From positions 49,814-113,813 of the forward strand of contig NZ_JALXBK010000094.1 in the NCBI RefSeq assembly GCF_026991475.1: a stretch of DNA of 64,000 bases, given 5' to 3'. The notes under the pieces were generated by a model that was given only the letters and a program-made list of their open reading frames with translations, was not told the DNA's origin and searched no databases. Below are positions 17,181 to 26,415 of this stretch, piece by piece. The position numbers and the translations under genes are program-made. The DNA is from Sulfurimonas sp. Lineage in GTDB: Bacteria; Campylobacterota; Campylobacteria; Campylobacterales; Sulfurimonadaceae. Position 1 is the stretch's first letter; every line of letters starts with the position of its first letter.

Positions 17181-18065
17181 TCACTTTTTACTCACAAGAA
17201 GCCCACCAAGAATTATTAGACAAATACCTGCAAAAGTAAGCATATCTGGAAATTTATCTCCAAGCATCCATCCAAAACCTATTGCAAAAGGAATATTTGT
17301 ATAACTAATAACCCCTATTACACTCAAATTTTTTGCACTGTATGCCTTAGTAAGTAGCCATTGCGAAAGTGTTGATATGAGTGCCATTAGTAAAATAAGT
17401 GACCAAATTTTCAAACCACTTGGCACAATAAACGAAGGAAATAAAAAACCCAAAAAGTTGGGTACATCAACATAGCCTGCAAGTAAAAAAAGTACAAAAG
17501 GCAAAAAAGCACCAACCATAACAAATGAGAGAACAATAACTCTCGAATCATATATATCTTTTATTTTTTTAATAGTCGTATAGGCAGCAGCCGCAAAGAA
17601 ACCACCTAAAACCCCTAAAAAATGCACATACGAAAAGCTCATGGCAAATGGTTTTGTAATCAAAACTGTTCCCATAAATCCTATAAATAGAGCCGCTATT
17701 ACCCTCTTGCTTAAATGCTCTTTGAGTAGAAAAAAAGCTAAAATAGTAACAAAGAAAGGTGAAGTTTTATTCAGAGTAATGGCTTCACCAAGAGGAATGA
17801 CCGTGATGGTATAAAAGAACAAAATCATCGCACTAAAGCCTAAAAAGCCCCGTAAAAAAAGTAGATGAAACTTTCCACCACTTAGCTTAGGAGGGGTATG
17901 TTTAAGCGCATACAAAATCAAAAATATCCCAAAAAGGTTTCTAAAAAAGACAATTTCTAAAGCAGAAATATCCTCCGCAAGTATCTTTGTAATAGCACCA
18001 TTAAAGGCAGAAATAAGTGCCGAAGCAAGCATAAAAAGCACACCACTATCTACTCGTTTTAACAC
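17181..18065 (-). CDS. EamA/DMT-family permease
   Basis: A 294-residue protein with about ten transmembrane helices arranged as two EamA repeats. The first has IFFRNLFGIFLILYALK and the loop GEAITLNKTSPFFV; the second has SYTNIPFAIGFGWMLGDKFP. These are typical of drug/metabolite transporters related to RhaT and YdcZ-like exporters. The substrate cannot be read from sequence. The start overlaps the end of the PIF1-like helicase gene by 7 bases. Confidence 0.8.
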   Translation of the reverse strand: MLKRVDSGVLFMLASALISAFNGAITKILAEDISALEIVFFRNLFGIFLILYALKHTPPKLSGGKFHLLFLRGFLGFSAMILFFYTITVIPLGEAITLNKTSPFFVTILAFFLLKEHLSKRVIAALFIGFMGTVLITKPFAMSFSYVHFLGVLGGFFAAAAYTTIKKIKDIYDSRVIVLSFVMVGAFLPFVLFLLAGYVDVPNFLGFLFPSFIVPSGLKIWSLILLMALISTLSQWLLTKAYSAKNLSVIGVISYTNIPFAIGFGWMLGDKFPDMLTFAGICLIILGGLLVSKK

Positions 18066-19327
18066 GCTTTATTTTCCGCCACAAACTCCATCGCTTTTTT
18101 ATTTACAAATGCCAACTCATACCACTGTTTTTTCGGCGCAATGAGGGTGAGTCTTGCAGGATTACATGAACGCGAAAGTGCCACATAGAACTGTGAGGGG
18201 GCAAATATTTCATTTGTCTCAATTATCAAATCCTCTATGCTCATTCCTTGTGATTTATGAATTGTAATGGCAAAAGCAAGCTTTATAGGGTACTGATAGA
18301 GAGTAAAAAGCTCCTCTTCAACCATCTCTTTTTTGCCCTTGATGGTTTTTTCCTTCCACTGCGTTTTACTTTGTGCAACGCTCTCTAGTTTTATCACTTT
18401 GCCATCACTCTTTTGCACATAAACGCAGCTCTCATCGGCATTGACTACAATACCGCGCTCACCATTAAAGTAGTTCCATGAGTTTCTTGTAAAAAGTACG
18501 GGCGCACCGACCTTAAAGAGCAGTTCTTTCTCTATTCTAGCATCATCCATAAAACGCTCTATTTCTCTCTCTTGCACTGATTTTACGTGTTTGACTATCT
18601 GTACTTCTTTTATTTGAAGTACTTCATCTATAAACTCAAGCTGCGTTTTGTTATGTCTTTGTGCAGAGATATTTTTGCCAAAAAGAAAGGTAAAAGCACT
18701 TAAATCCTTTGGCAATGGATGAATGAACTCATTAAGATGATTATGTATCTGCTCATCTATATGCCCAAAACGCACTGCGTTTAGCAACTCAATAAACTCG
18801 ATGTCATCGGTACGGTAGATATGTGTCAGCTCTATTTTTGTAAACTCAAACGCAGCCCATAGAGGAGATTCAAAAGCAAATTTCACCTCACCATATCCAC
18901 GCACTACAGGCGGTAGCTGTAAAAAATCACCGACGACTAAAAGCACTCCATCAAACGCAGCCTGTTCTAAGCGCAGCGCTATCATCTCAAACAAAGATTC
19001 ACTTACCATAGAAATCTCATCAATTACTATTAAATCCATATTTACAATAAGCTTTTTAATCTTTTTCTTTATCTCATATTTGCCATTTTTTGTTAGTTCA
19101 TCCACATCAGAAGCAATGCCAAGGTCAAAAAAACTATGGAGTGTCTGTCCATTTATCAAAGTAGCAGCCATACCAGTTGAAGCAAGTTTAGCAACTTTTT
19201 TTGCTTCATTTTCATACATCTTTATAACATGACGAGTAATGGTCGTTTTACCCACACCAGCGCCACCTGTTAAAAAAACATTCTTTTTATTTTGTAATGT
19301 ATCAAAGGTAACAGTTTCGTAATTCAT
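18059..19327 (-). CDS. PIF1/RecD-like superfamily 1 DNA helicase (short form)
   Basis: A 422-residue SF1B helicase. Motif I is LTGGAGVGKTT near residue 20, motif Ia ASTGMAATLINGQTLHSFF, motif II IDEISMVSES, motif III VGDFLQLPPV, and the late motifs KLAFAITIHKSQGMSIEDL and FYVALSRSCNP match PIF1 and RecD. A 5'-3' DNA helicase role in replication-fork or G-quadruplex processing is inferred. I use ATG 19327; an upstream in-frame ATG at 19372 would add 15 residues and run into the promoter space of the divergent response-regulator gene. Six AAACGCAG octamers fall in this gene. Confidence 0.85.
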   Translation of the reverse strand: MNYETVTFDTLQNKKNVFLTGGAGVGKTTITRHVIKMYENEAKKVAKLASTGMAATLINGQTLHSFFDLGIASDVDELTKNGKYEIKKKIKKLIVNMDLIVIDEISMVSESLFEMIALRLEQAAFDGVLLVVGDFLQLPPVVRGYGEVKFAFESPLWAAFEFTKIELTHIYRTDDIEFIELLNAVRFGHIDEQIHNHLNEFIHPLPKDLSAFTFLFGKNISAQRHNKTQLEFIDEVLQIKEVQIVKHVKSVQEREIERFMDDARIEKELLFKVGAPVLFTRNSWNYFNGERGIVVNADESCVYVQKSDGKVIKLESVAQSKTQWKEKTIKGKKEMVEEELFTLYQYPIKLAFAITIHKSQGMSIEDLIIETNEIFAPSQFYVALSRSCNPARLTLIAPKKQWYELAFVNKKAMEFVAENKAC

Positions 19328-19384
19328 ACGCGCATAATAACAGCAATTTATATAAAATTTAATTAATGACACTATAATAACAAA

Positions 19385-20641
19385 ATGAATGAAAAAATTT
19401 TAATTGTTGAAGACAATAAAACGCTTGCAAAGCTCATCGCCAGAAAACTACAGACTTCTCTTGATATGGAAGTCGATGTTGCCTACTCACTCCATGAAGC
19501 CAAGCTTTTTCTTAGTCGTGGTCACTACTTTATCACTCTGCTTGACATCAATCTACCTGATGCTCCAAACGGTGAGGTAGTGGACTATGTCATTTCTAAA
19601 AAGAACCATGCCATTGTTCTGAGTGGTAATATTGACAAAGAGTTTAGAAAGTCAATGCTTAACAAAAATATCGTCGACTATGTAAATAAAGGCGGTGTAA
19701 ATGATATAGAATACATCGTACATACCATCCAAAGACTCCGCAGAAATCAACGCCATAAGGTACTTGTAGTAGATGACTCAATGGTTTTTAGAAAACAGAT
19801 GCAAAACATACTTGAAAACCTCTTCTTTGATGTCATTACAGTGGCTCATGGTGAAGAAGCACTAGGTATGCTTAGTGTCAAACAGGACATTTCACTTGTT
19901 ATTACCGACTACAATATGCCTGTGATGGACGGACTTGAGCTCACCCTCAAAATTCGAGAAACCTACTCAAAAGATGAGCTCTGCATTCTTGCTCTTTCAG
20001 GAAATGATGATGATGAAGTAAGTGCGCTTTTTCTCAAACACGGCGCGAATGACTACATCAAAAAACCCTTTTCAAAAGAGGAGTTTTCTTGTCGTGTGAA
20101 CAACTCCATAGAGGCACTTGAAAATATCCAAAAAATTACACAGTATGCAAATAGAGACTACCTTACAGGACTCTATAACCGTCGTTATTTCTACCAAAGT
20201 GTAGGAGAGTATATAGAATATAGCAAAGAGAGTGGTGAGCAGTGTGCCATTGCCATGATAGACATCGACCACTTTAAAAAGGTCAACGATACCTACGGAC
20301 ATGATGTTGGAGACAAAGTCATCGTCTCTCTTGCAGACATTCTTAGAAGTGGAACAAGTCCAAATGATGTTGTTGCCCGTTTTGGAGGCGAAGAGTTTTG
20401 TATAGTGCTCAAAAACATTAACCGCTACTCAACAGCAGAAATACTTGAACGTCTGCGTGAGGGTGTGGAGAGTTTCACACTTGAGATAAATGAGCAGACT
20501 ATTGTTAAATTCACTATCTCTATAGGTGCCGTACTGCATGACCCTGCCGAGACACTTGATGAGAGTGTAAACGCAGCCGATATGCTTCTCTACAAAGCGA
20601 AAAACTCAGGACGTAACCGTTTGGTATTTCAAGAGGGCTAG
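19385..20641 (+). CDS. Two-receiver response regulator with GGDEF output
   Basis: A 418-residue REC-REC-GGDEF protein like PleD. REC1 (about 3-118) has ILIVEDN and the phospho-acceptor in LLDINLP; REC2 (about 124-245) has VLVVDDS, VITDYNMPVMDGL and IKKPFS. GGDEF lies at about 255-415 with GGEEF intact. The I-site position reads SPND rather than RxxD, so product inhibition is probably lost. TATAAT at 19374-19379 lies so close to the ATG that the message may be leaderless. The partner kinase is not adjacent; the FIST hybrid kinase at 52.7 kb is only one candidate in the window. Confidence 0.9.
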   Translation: MNEKILIVEDNKTLAKLIARKLQTSLDMEVDVAYSLHEAKLFLSRGHYFITLLDINLPDAPNGEVVDYVISKKNHAIVLSGNIDKEFRKSMLNKNIVDYVNKGGVNDIEYIVHTIQRLRRNQRHKVLVVDDSMVFRKQMQNILENLFFDVITVAHGEEALGMLSVKQDISLVITDYNMPVMDGLELTLKIRETYSKDELCILALSGNDDDEVSALFLKHGANDYIKKPFSKEEFSCRVNNSIEALENIQKITQYANRDYLTGLYNRRYFYQSVGEYIEYSKESGEQCAIAMIDIDHFKKVNDTYGHDVGDKVIVSLADILRSGTSPNDVVARFGGEEFCIVLKNINRYSTAEILERLREGVESFTLEINEQTIVKFTISIGAVLHDPAETLDESVNAADMLLYKAKNSGRNRLVFQEG

Positions 20642-21795
20642 TCTTTTAGAAGAAGCAGCTCTCCAAAAGGTGGCTCAGCTTCTTTGGAACTCACCCATTT
20701 CACTACATAATTTGGTATTTCTTTAGGAAATATTCCCTCCATATCTGTAAAATAGAGCAGCAGTTTCACATCATCAAAATTATTGTCAATAAACTCAAAA
20801 ACAGGACGAAAATCAGTCCCTCCACCGCCTTTTAAGCTCACATCCAACTGCTCACCGCTGTAAAAGGTTTTATGAAAATGGAGTTTGTCATCACAGACCA
20901 AAAATTCTATCTCATAGTTTGGTACCAGACTCATCAAAAAGTTCACTTCGCTCATAAACTCATTTAAAAGTTCTTCATCCACCGAACCGGAGCTATCTAC
21001 TGCAATGACAAGCCGAAAGGTCTGTGAAATGTTCGATGGCAGATAGATACCTTCATAGAGCAGTTTTTTACTTGGAGGCATCACTACATAATCATCACGA
21101 AAAAACCTATCGAGTGCTAAACGCAGCTCATCTCTCCAGTCAATTTTGCAAAAGCGTTCCAGTTCAAAAAAACGCTCGATGCTTTGCGGTGCTTCATCAC
21201 TTTGCATCTTCGCCTCAAGAGCGCTAATCGCCTCTTCAGCCAAGAGCTGCTCTTGAAGTATCTCCTCTTCTAACTCCTCTTCTAACTCCTCTTGCGTTTG
21301 TTCTCGTGGCTCTTCTTGCTCTTGCTTCTTTTCATTCTCCTGCGGCTCTACATCATCGCTTTCATCTGCTTCATACTCCAGATTTTCATCTTCACGAAGA
21401 ATGTCATCTTTGAGCTCAGCATATATCTCCTCAGCATACATTCCGCTAAAGCGTTTGCGATACTGTGCACCGTAGGGCATATCGAGACCATTTTGCAGCA
21501 ACATATCGTTAATAGCCATATCTGTTGCCATCTGCCAGAGCCAACCACTGCGTTTGCCTCTTCTTTGCTCATGCGCCAAAGAGGCATGCATCGCACCATT
21601 TGCAAGGACAAACTCCATCTCACTTAGCTCCAAGCCCTCAAGATAGTCACTGTTTATTTCTAGTCTTACTCCATTGCTCTTAAAAGCTTCTATGTCATCA
21701 TTAAGTACAAGCTCAAGTTTTGTGGCAAGTGTTCCAAAATAGGGCTGAGAGACGAGCAGTTTTGCCTTTGCCTGTGAAATTTTTACACTATCCAT
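20638..21795 (-). CDS. VWA-like metallopeptidase-domain protein (DUF2201 type)
   Basis: A 385-residue cytoplasmic protein in two halves. Residues about 1-150 resemble the DUF2201 putative metallopeptidase domain, with a His-rich HASLAHEQRRGKR segment and TDMAINDMLLQNG. A highly acidic Glu/Gln linker (about 140-190) follows. The C-terminal half is a von Willebrand A-like fold with the metal-site motif DSSGS in VIAVDSSGSVDEELL, then GGGGTDF and LLYFTDMEG. Such proteins are regularly encoded beside MoxR-type ATPases, as here (4-base gap). Likely a client adaptor of the ATPase; real substrate unknown. Confidence 0.8.
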   Translation of the reverse strand: MDSVKISQAKAKLLVSQPYFGTLATKLELVLNDDIEAFKSNGVRLEINSDYLEGLELSEMEFVLANGAMHASLAHEQRRGKRSGWLWQMATDMAINDMLLQNGLDMPYGAQYRKRFSGMYAEEIYAELKDDILREDENLEYEADESDDVEPQENEKKQEQEEPREQTQEELEEELEEEILQEQLLAEEAISALEAKMQSDEAPQSIERFFELERFCKIDWRDELRLALDRFFRDDYVVMPPSKKLLYEGIYLPSNISQTFRLVIAVDSSGSVDEELLNEFMSEVNFLMSLVPNYEIEFLVCDDKLHFHKTFYSGEQLDVSLKGGGGTDFRPVFEFIDNNFDDVKLLLYFTDMEGIFPKEIPNYVVKWVSSKEAEPPFGELLLLKD

Positions 21796-21799
21796 TTAC

Positions 21800-22798
21800 T
21801 TAATCCAATAGATAGGAAAACTGCTTCACCCACTTTTTAAAGTTTGCAGAGTGCTGCATATCTACGCCGCTTCGCTGCAGATCCTGCACCACCATCACAG
21901 CAAACTCACTCTTCATATCAAGCGTATATGCCAAAATATTTTCCAGACTCTCTTTAGTTGGATTTTGCAGGTACTTACTTACAAGCCCAGAACTTAAAGC
22001 ATAAAGAACATCTATTTCCTCACTCTGCTGCGTTTCAGCAGCATTGATAATACCATCAATATCAGGAAGCCTCTCCATCACTTTTATAAAAGATAAAAAA
22101 CTCACCGCAATATCACGTCCAATAGCTCCGCTGATGGTCTCAAGCAGCAGGTTTTTCTCAATGCCAGCTTTTAAAATATTTCCCACATATTCCCAGCTTC
22201 TCGGCGTTGCAAAGCTCTTTGCTTCACTCTTTGCATCAAAAGTGAAGAGGTGTTCATTTTTGTAAGAGATGTAGGCAATAATGCGCGCATCAAGAGAGCT
22301 TCTGTATGCCCACTCTCTCCAGTCATCGACATTCACTTCAAGCTCGAAGTGGACAAATCTGTTTGCCAAAGGCGCAGGCATTCTGTAGGTCACACCTCTA
22401 TCACCCTCTCTATTTCCAGCAGCAACTATCGCCCAGCCATCAGGAAGCTCATACTCGCCAATGCGTCTGTCAAGTATGAGCTGGTATGCTGAGGACTGTA
22501 CAGCAGGAGCAGCAGAGTTGAGCTCATCGAGAAAGAGTATGCCCTCGCCTTCTCGCGGTAAAAATGCAGGCGGTGCCCAGAGTGCCGTATGTGTCTCTTT
22601 GTCATAAAAAGGGATACCTTTAAGGTCGGTAGGATCCATCAAAGCCAAACGCAGGTCAATAAAATCAAGTCCCTTTTCATCTGCTATCTGCTTAACGATG
22701 GAAGATTTTCCAATACCCGGCGCACCCCAAAGAAAAGTCGGCACCTTTTGCACCACCAGTGCTTTTAAACTCTTTGTCAGATCACTTGCTCTCATCAT
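21800..22798 (-). CDS. MoxR-type AAA+ ATPase
   Basis: A 332-residue AAA+ protein. Walker A is WGAPGIGKSS (about 24-32), Walker B ILFLDELNSA, sensor 1 AAGNREGDRG, with the arginine-finger region LANRFVHFEL. MoxR proteins form rings that activate or assemble partner complexes, usually via a VWA-domain protein; that partner is the next gene. An LRV-repeat protein is directly upstream with no gap, so the three are one operon. The ATG pair at 22798/22795 leaves the exact start open. Confidence 0.88.
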   Translation of the reverse strand: MMRASDLTKSLKALVVQKVPTFLWGAPGIGKSSIVKQIADEKGLDFIDLRLALMDPTDLKGIPFYDKETHTALWAPPAFLPREGEGILFLDELNSAAPAVQSSAYQLILDRRIGEYELPDGWAIVAAGNREGDRGVTYRMPAPLANRFVHFELEVNVDDWREWAYRSSLDARIIAYISYKNEHLFTFDAKSEAKSFATPRSWEYVGNILKAGIEKNLLLETISGAIGRDIAVSFLSFIKVMERLPDIDGIINAAETQQSEEIDVLYALSSGLVSKYLQNPTKESLENILAYTLDMKSEFAVMVVQDLQRSGVDMQHSANFKKWVKQFSYLLD

Positions 22799-24043
22799 TT
22801 ATACCATCCATCCTATATTTTCACTCTGAATATGTTTTCCAAACGCAGCGTTTGTCTTTACAGCTCTGTCAAACCTACTGTCAAGCTGCAACTGATACAA
22901 AACAGCTACAGGTGTATTTTCATTCCGTGCCAAAGCATCTAAAACCACCGCATCACCCTCCTGAAACATCGCTTCAAGTAGTTGCGGCGGTGTTGTGGGG
23001 TTTTTTGCTAAATATGAATGATTGTTCACATCTTTAAAAGCCTCTTCTAGCAGCTCTTTTGGTGTTGCAGGGTTTGCATAGAGTGCTGCGTTTAGCTTTG
23101 CATCATTATATGCCAAAAGTTTTTGAACACTCTCTTTTGTAAGGGCTCTGTTATGTGCGAGCGCAAGATTTACCGCTCTATCATCTAGTGCCAAGAGCTG
23201 CGTTTGCATTTCTGCGTTTAGTGTCTCATTCATCGCCAAAGCGGTTTTAAAATCTTTTAAAAGCGTAAAAAGTGCTGCATCGAGCTTTACATTTTGTGCG
23301 AGTATCTCTGCCAAATCCCTACTCTTTACGAGCTCTTTTATAAGCGTCATATCAAGACTCGGGTTATAGGCCATCGCCTCTTTTGCCACGGCATCATCTT
23401 GCTTGAGAAACTTTTTAAGTACACTCTTTGGAGTATCTTTGTGCATCGCAAGCGATTTTTTGAGCTTTGGATGCAGCCTGACTGGTTCAAGTGCTCCAAG
23501 TGCTTCTAAAAGTGCTGCGTTTTGTGTCTGCTCTATCAAATGATAAATACCTGTCGTAGCGTATTGGACATTGTGGTTGCGTTCTATATTTTCATAAAAG
23601 CGCAATATAAGTGCGGCTGAGACATCACGGTTATCATCATTTTCAAAAAAGTCCTCACCACCCCATGAGTACATCTTAAGCAGTTTAAAAAAGAGTGCAT
23701 CACTCAGCATTGAATTTTGCAAAAATGCTTTAAGCTTTGCTTTGTCATTTGAGAGTTTCAAACTCATTAAAAGCACATCATCATCCATAGCATCGGCTAA
23801 AAGTTTCTCTAAAACATCAATGCTAAGAAACTCATACTTTCTCTCTTCATAAAGAGCATCACTACTGTTTTGCTCATACGGGCTCATCATCCGCCCCTCT
23901 ATGATGAAGCGAACTGCATCAGTCATCTCTTGTGTCAATGCAATACCATGCGCTTCAAGCTGCAATACAAACTCCTCGTGAGTAAAGGCTCGTGTTTTTC
24001 CTAAGAGTAAAAGTGTTTGGTTCTTTAAAGTTTCTAAATTCAT
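22799..24043 (-). CDS. LRV/HEAT-like repeat protein of the MoxR operon
   Basis: A 414-residue, all-helical protein. From about residue 170 on it shows repeats of roughly 22-25 residues of the form N-x-x-T-P-x-x-x-L-x-x-L, for example ANPATPKELLEEAF, KNPTTPPQLLEAMF and RNENTPVAVLYQLQ. These match leucine-rich-repeat-variant (LRV) units. The N-terminal part is a helical domain I do not recognise. Repeats of this sort are protein-binding scaffolds. It is the first gene of the operon with the MoxR ATPase and VWA protein, suggesting a substrate-recognition or scaffold role. Five AAACGCAG octamers fall in this gene. Confidence 0.7.
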   Translation of the reverse strand: MNLETLKNQTLLLLGKTRAFTHEEFVLQLEAHGIALTQEMTDAVRFIIEGRMMSPYEQNSSDALYEERKYEFLSIDVLEKLLADAMDDDVLLMSLKLSNDKAKLKAFLQNSMLSDALFFKLLKMYSWGGEDFFENDDNRDVSAALILRFYENIERNHNVQYATTGIYHLIEQTQNAALLEALGALEPVRLHPKLKKSLAMHKDTPKSVLKKFLKQDDAVAKEAMAYNPSLDMTLIKELVKSRDLAEILAQNVKLDAALFTLLKDFKTALAMNETLNAEMQTQLLALDDRAVNLALAHNRALTKESVQKLLAYNDAKLNAALYANPATPKELLEEAFKDVNNHSYLAKNPTTPPQLLEAMFQEGDAVVLDALARNENTPVAVLYQLQLDSRFDRAVKTNAAFGKHIQSENIGWMV

Positions 24044-24092
24044 AGAGTGATTATACTCAACTTTTTTAAAAGTATTGGTTTAAGAATTACGT

Positions 24093-24130
24093 TATAATCT
24101 TTAAATAAAAGAAAACACAAGGAACAGTAG
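24093..24130 (+). promoter_or_regulatory. Promoter and ribosome binding site of nhaA
   Basis: TATAAT at 24093-24098 and AAGGAA at 24119-24124 precede the nhaA ATG at 24131, giving a leader of about 25 bases. No conserved -35 is seen, as expected in this phylum. Confidence 0.5.
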
Positions 24131-25483
24131 ATGAAAATATACGCCCCATGGGAAAAGACCTTTGAAAAAGTTGCCACGCCGCTAGAGCATTTTATTCATG
24201 CACAGACAACGACAGGAATCGTGCTTATATTTATGACCATCGTTGCACTCATACTCGCAAACTCTCCTTTACATGATGTTTATGAGCAAATATTTCATCT
24301 CACTATCTCCTTAAATGTCGGCTCATGGAAACTCTCGCATAGTATCCATCACTGGATAAATGACGGACTTATGGCAATATTTTTCTTTCTTATAGGTTTA
24401 GAGATAAAAAGAAATATTTTAGTCGGTGAGCTCTCAAACATTAAAGTAGCCATTCTACCAATTTTGGCAGCACTTGGCGGAATGGTAGTGCCGGCACTTA
24501 TCTACATAGCTATCAACCACGGACTTCCTTCACAAAACGGCTGGGGTATTCCGATGGCAACCGACATCGCTTTTGCCATCTCTGCACTTGTACTTTTAGG
24601 CAACCGAGTATCGCCTTCACTTGTTACTTTTCTTATTGCCCTTGCTATTGTCGATGACCTTGGTGCTGTTGTGGTCATTGCCCTTTTTTACACAGAGCAG
24701 ATCCACTTTTTGCCACTTCTACTTGCAGGTGGTTCATTTCTTATAATGGTTGCGTTTAACAGGTTTGGTATTCACGCTATCTTACCCTACCTGTTAGTGG
24801 GTATGTTCTTATGGTTCTTTATGCTTGAATCAGGCGTGCACGCAACAATCGCAGGTGTTATAGCAGCCATGGCAATACCTTCAAAACCAAAAGAGACTCC
24901 TGATGACTTTAGCTCTCATATGCGAAACTCTCTCGATGAGTATGACAACTATCCTGTAGCTACAGATTACTCTCTGCATGAAAAACAAAAAGCTGTACTT
25001 ATAAATATGTCTGAGCGCATAGAGTCCATCCAATCTCCCTCAGCACGATTAGAACAGGCACTGCATCTGCCTGTGAGTCTCATAGTCATTCCTCTTTTTG
25101 CCCTTGCAAACGCAGGTATCAGCATCGATTTTACACACATTGATGAAGCCATTGTAGAGCCTATTGCACTTGGTATCATAGTAGGGCTTGTTCTTGGAAA
25201 AGTGCTTGGCATCGCTGGAGTAGCGTTCATTGCCACAAAACTTGGCATTGCAAAACTCCCAGAGGGAAGCACAATGAATCAGGTCTTTGGTGTAGCACTG
25301 CTCGGCGGTATCGGTTTTACTATGAGTATCTTTGTCGCAGAACTTGCATTTTATGGCAATGCCTCAGCTATTTTTCAAGCCAAAATAGGAATCTTAGCAG
25401 CCTCACTCTTTGCGGGAATTTTAGGCTTTATCTGGTTGCGTTTTATCGCAAAATCTCCCACAGAAGATGGTGTCTCAGCGTAA
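24131..25483 (+). CDS. nhaA: Na+/H+ antiporter NhaA
   Basis: A 450-residue, 12-helix antiporter that expels Na+ in exchange for protons. MATDIAFAISAL and ALAIVDDLGAVVVIALFY carry the two adjacent ion-binding Asp residues (DD). FFLIGLEIKRN near the start and GIGFTMSIFVAELAF near the end are family motifs. A 50-residue loop (about 255-305, KPKETPDDFSSHMR...) lengthens it relative to the 388-residue E. coli protein, as in other Campylobacterota. The last 109 bases overlap the convergent epimerase gene in antisense. Confidence 0.93.
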   Translation: MKIYAPWEKTFEKVATPLEHFIHAQTTTGIVLIFMTIVALILANSPLHDVYEQIFHLTISLNVGSWKLSHSIHHWINDGLMAIFFFLIGLEIKRNILVGELSNIKVAILPILAALGGMVVPALIYIAINHGLPSQNGWGIPMATDIAFAISALVLLGNRVSPSLVTFLIALAIVDDLGAVVVIALFYTEQIHFLPLLLAGGSFLIMVAFNRFGIHAILPYLLVGMFLWFFMLESGVHATIAGVIAAMAIPSKPKETPDDFSSHMRNSLDEYDNYPVATDYSLHEKQKAVLINMSERIESIQSPSARLEQALHLPVSLIVIPLFALANAGISIDFTHIDEAIVEPIALGIIVGLVLGKVLGIAGVAFIATKLGIAKLPEGSTMNQVFGVALLGGIGFTMSIFVAELAFYGNASAIFQAKIGILAASLFAGILGFIWLRFIAKSPTEDGVSA

Positions 25484-26415
25484 AGCAGCGGCGAGTCCAA
25501 ATCGACATACTTTATAACATCTCTGTAGGCAAAGGCAAGTTTGTATGCTGCTTCTATGGAGATGGGACCCTCAAGCATAGAGCCTAGCATACAGCTTATA
25601 TTTTTCTCTCTTGCATACTCCAAGATTTCTATAGCCCTGCTCACTCCACCGCATTTCATAAGCTTGATGTTTATCATATCTGCTGCGTTTAAGGTGTAGA
25701 TATTTTTCACATCTTCAAGGCTAAACGCAGCCTCATCTGCCAAAATAGCAATGGATGAAGCCTCTGTAATGCGTTTAAGCCCTTCTAAGTCATCTGCTTT
25801 GACAGGCTGCTCTATAAGCTCAATTTTTACTCCATAGACTGCGTTTAAATACTCCATTGCAGACTCCACACTCCACGCCTGATTTGCATCTATAAGCAGC
25901 ACTGCGTTTGGAAGTTCTTTGGCTAAACGCAACGTCACATCTATGGCGTGTTTTATGTCACTTCCAAGCTTCACTTTTAAGATGTCATAGCCCTCACTAA
26001 GCGCTTTTTTGGCATCTGCCATCATTTCATCAACACCGTTTAAACTAATGGTCACATCTGTCTTTATCGTACTTATATCTTCAATATCGAGCCTGTTTAC
26101 TTGAAAAAAAAGTGCCATATCTAGCGCTGCTTTTGCTGAAGAGCCTATAGTTGTCTGATGCAACTTTCTTAGGGCATCCGCTGCGTTTAGCCCAAGCAGT
26201 TTTGTTTTTACAGACTCGATGGAATGGATTATATCCTCTAAATCCTCACCTGTTATTGCCTTGGTTGCAGGTGCTTCTCCCTGTGCGATGCTACCATCTT
26301 CAAAGAGAATATGAACACGAACAAACTCTACATTTTCAACGCGCCGCAAAGCAGTAGCGAAGGGTGTTTTTAAAGGAATGTACCTTTTTTCAAGTGTTAT
26401 ATCTTTTATTTTCAT
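25375..26415 (-). CDS. Enolase-superfamily dipeptide epimerase (L-Ala-D/L-Glu type)
   Basis: A 346-residue member of the mandelate racemase/muconate-lactonizing subgroup. Catalytic features in order: LKVKLG (KxK base), LIDANQAW, LIEQP and LADEA as metal ligands, and IKLMKCGG with the opposing Lys. LPSG-like LGSMLEGPIS follows. This combination is that of the L-Ala-D/L-Glu epimerases that recycle muropeptides. The last ~36 residues are read antisense to the end of nhaA, and their basic PKIPAKSEAAKIPIL looks unlike a barrel end, so the true fold may end before the overlap. Substrate assignment is by family. Confidence 0.8.
   Translation of the reverse strand: MKIKDITLEKRYIPLKTPFATALRRVENVEFVRVHILFEDGSIAQGEAPATKAITGEDLEDIIHSIESVKTKLLGLNAADALRKLHQTTIGSSAKAALDMALFFQVNRLDIEDISTIKTDVTISLNGVDEMMADAKKALSEGYDILKVKLGSDIKHAIDVTLRLAKELPNAVLLIDANQAWSVESAMEYLNAVYGVKIELIEQPVKADDLEGLKRITEASSIAILADEAAFSLEDVKNIYTLNAADMINIKLMKCGGVSRAIEILEYAREKNISCMLGSMLEGPISIEAAYKLAFAYRDVIKYVDLDSPLLYAETPSSVGDFAIKRNQIKPKIPAKSEAAKIPILA

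Noticed and set aside
19328..19372. Longer N-terminus for the PIF1-like helicase
   Set aside because: It would leave only 12 bases for two divergent promoters, and the P-loop starts in the usual place when translation begins at 19327.
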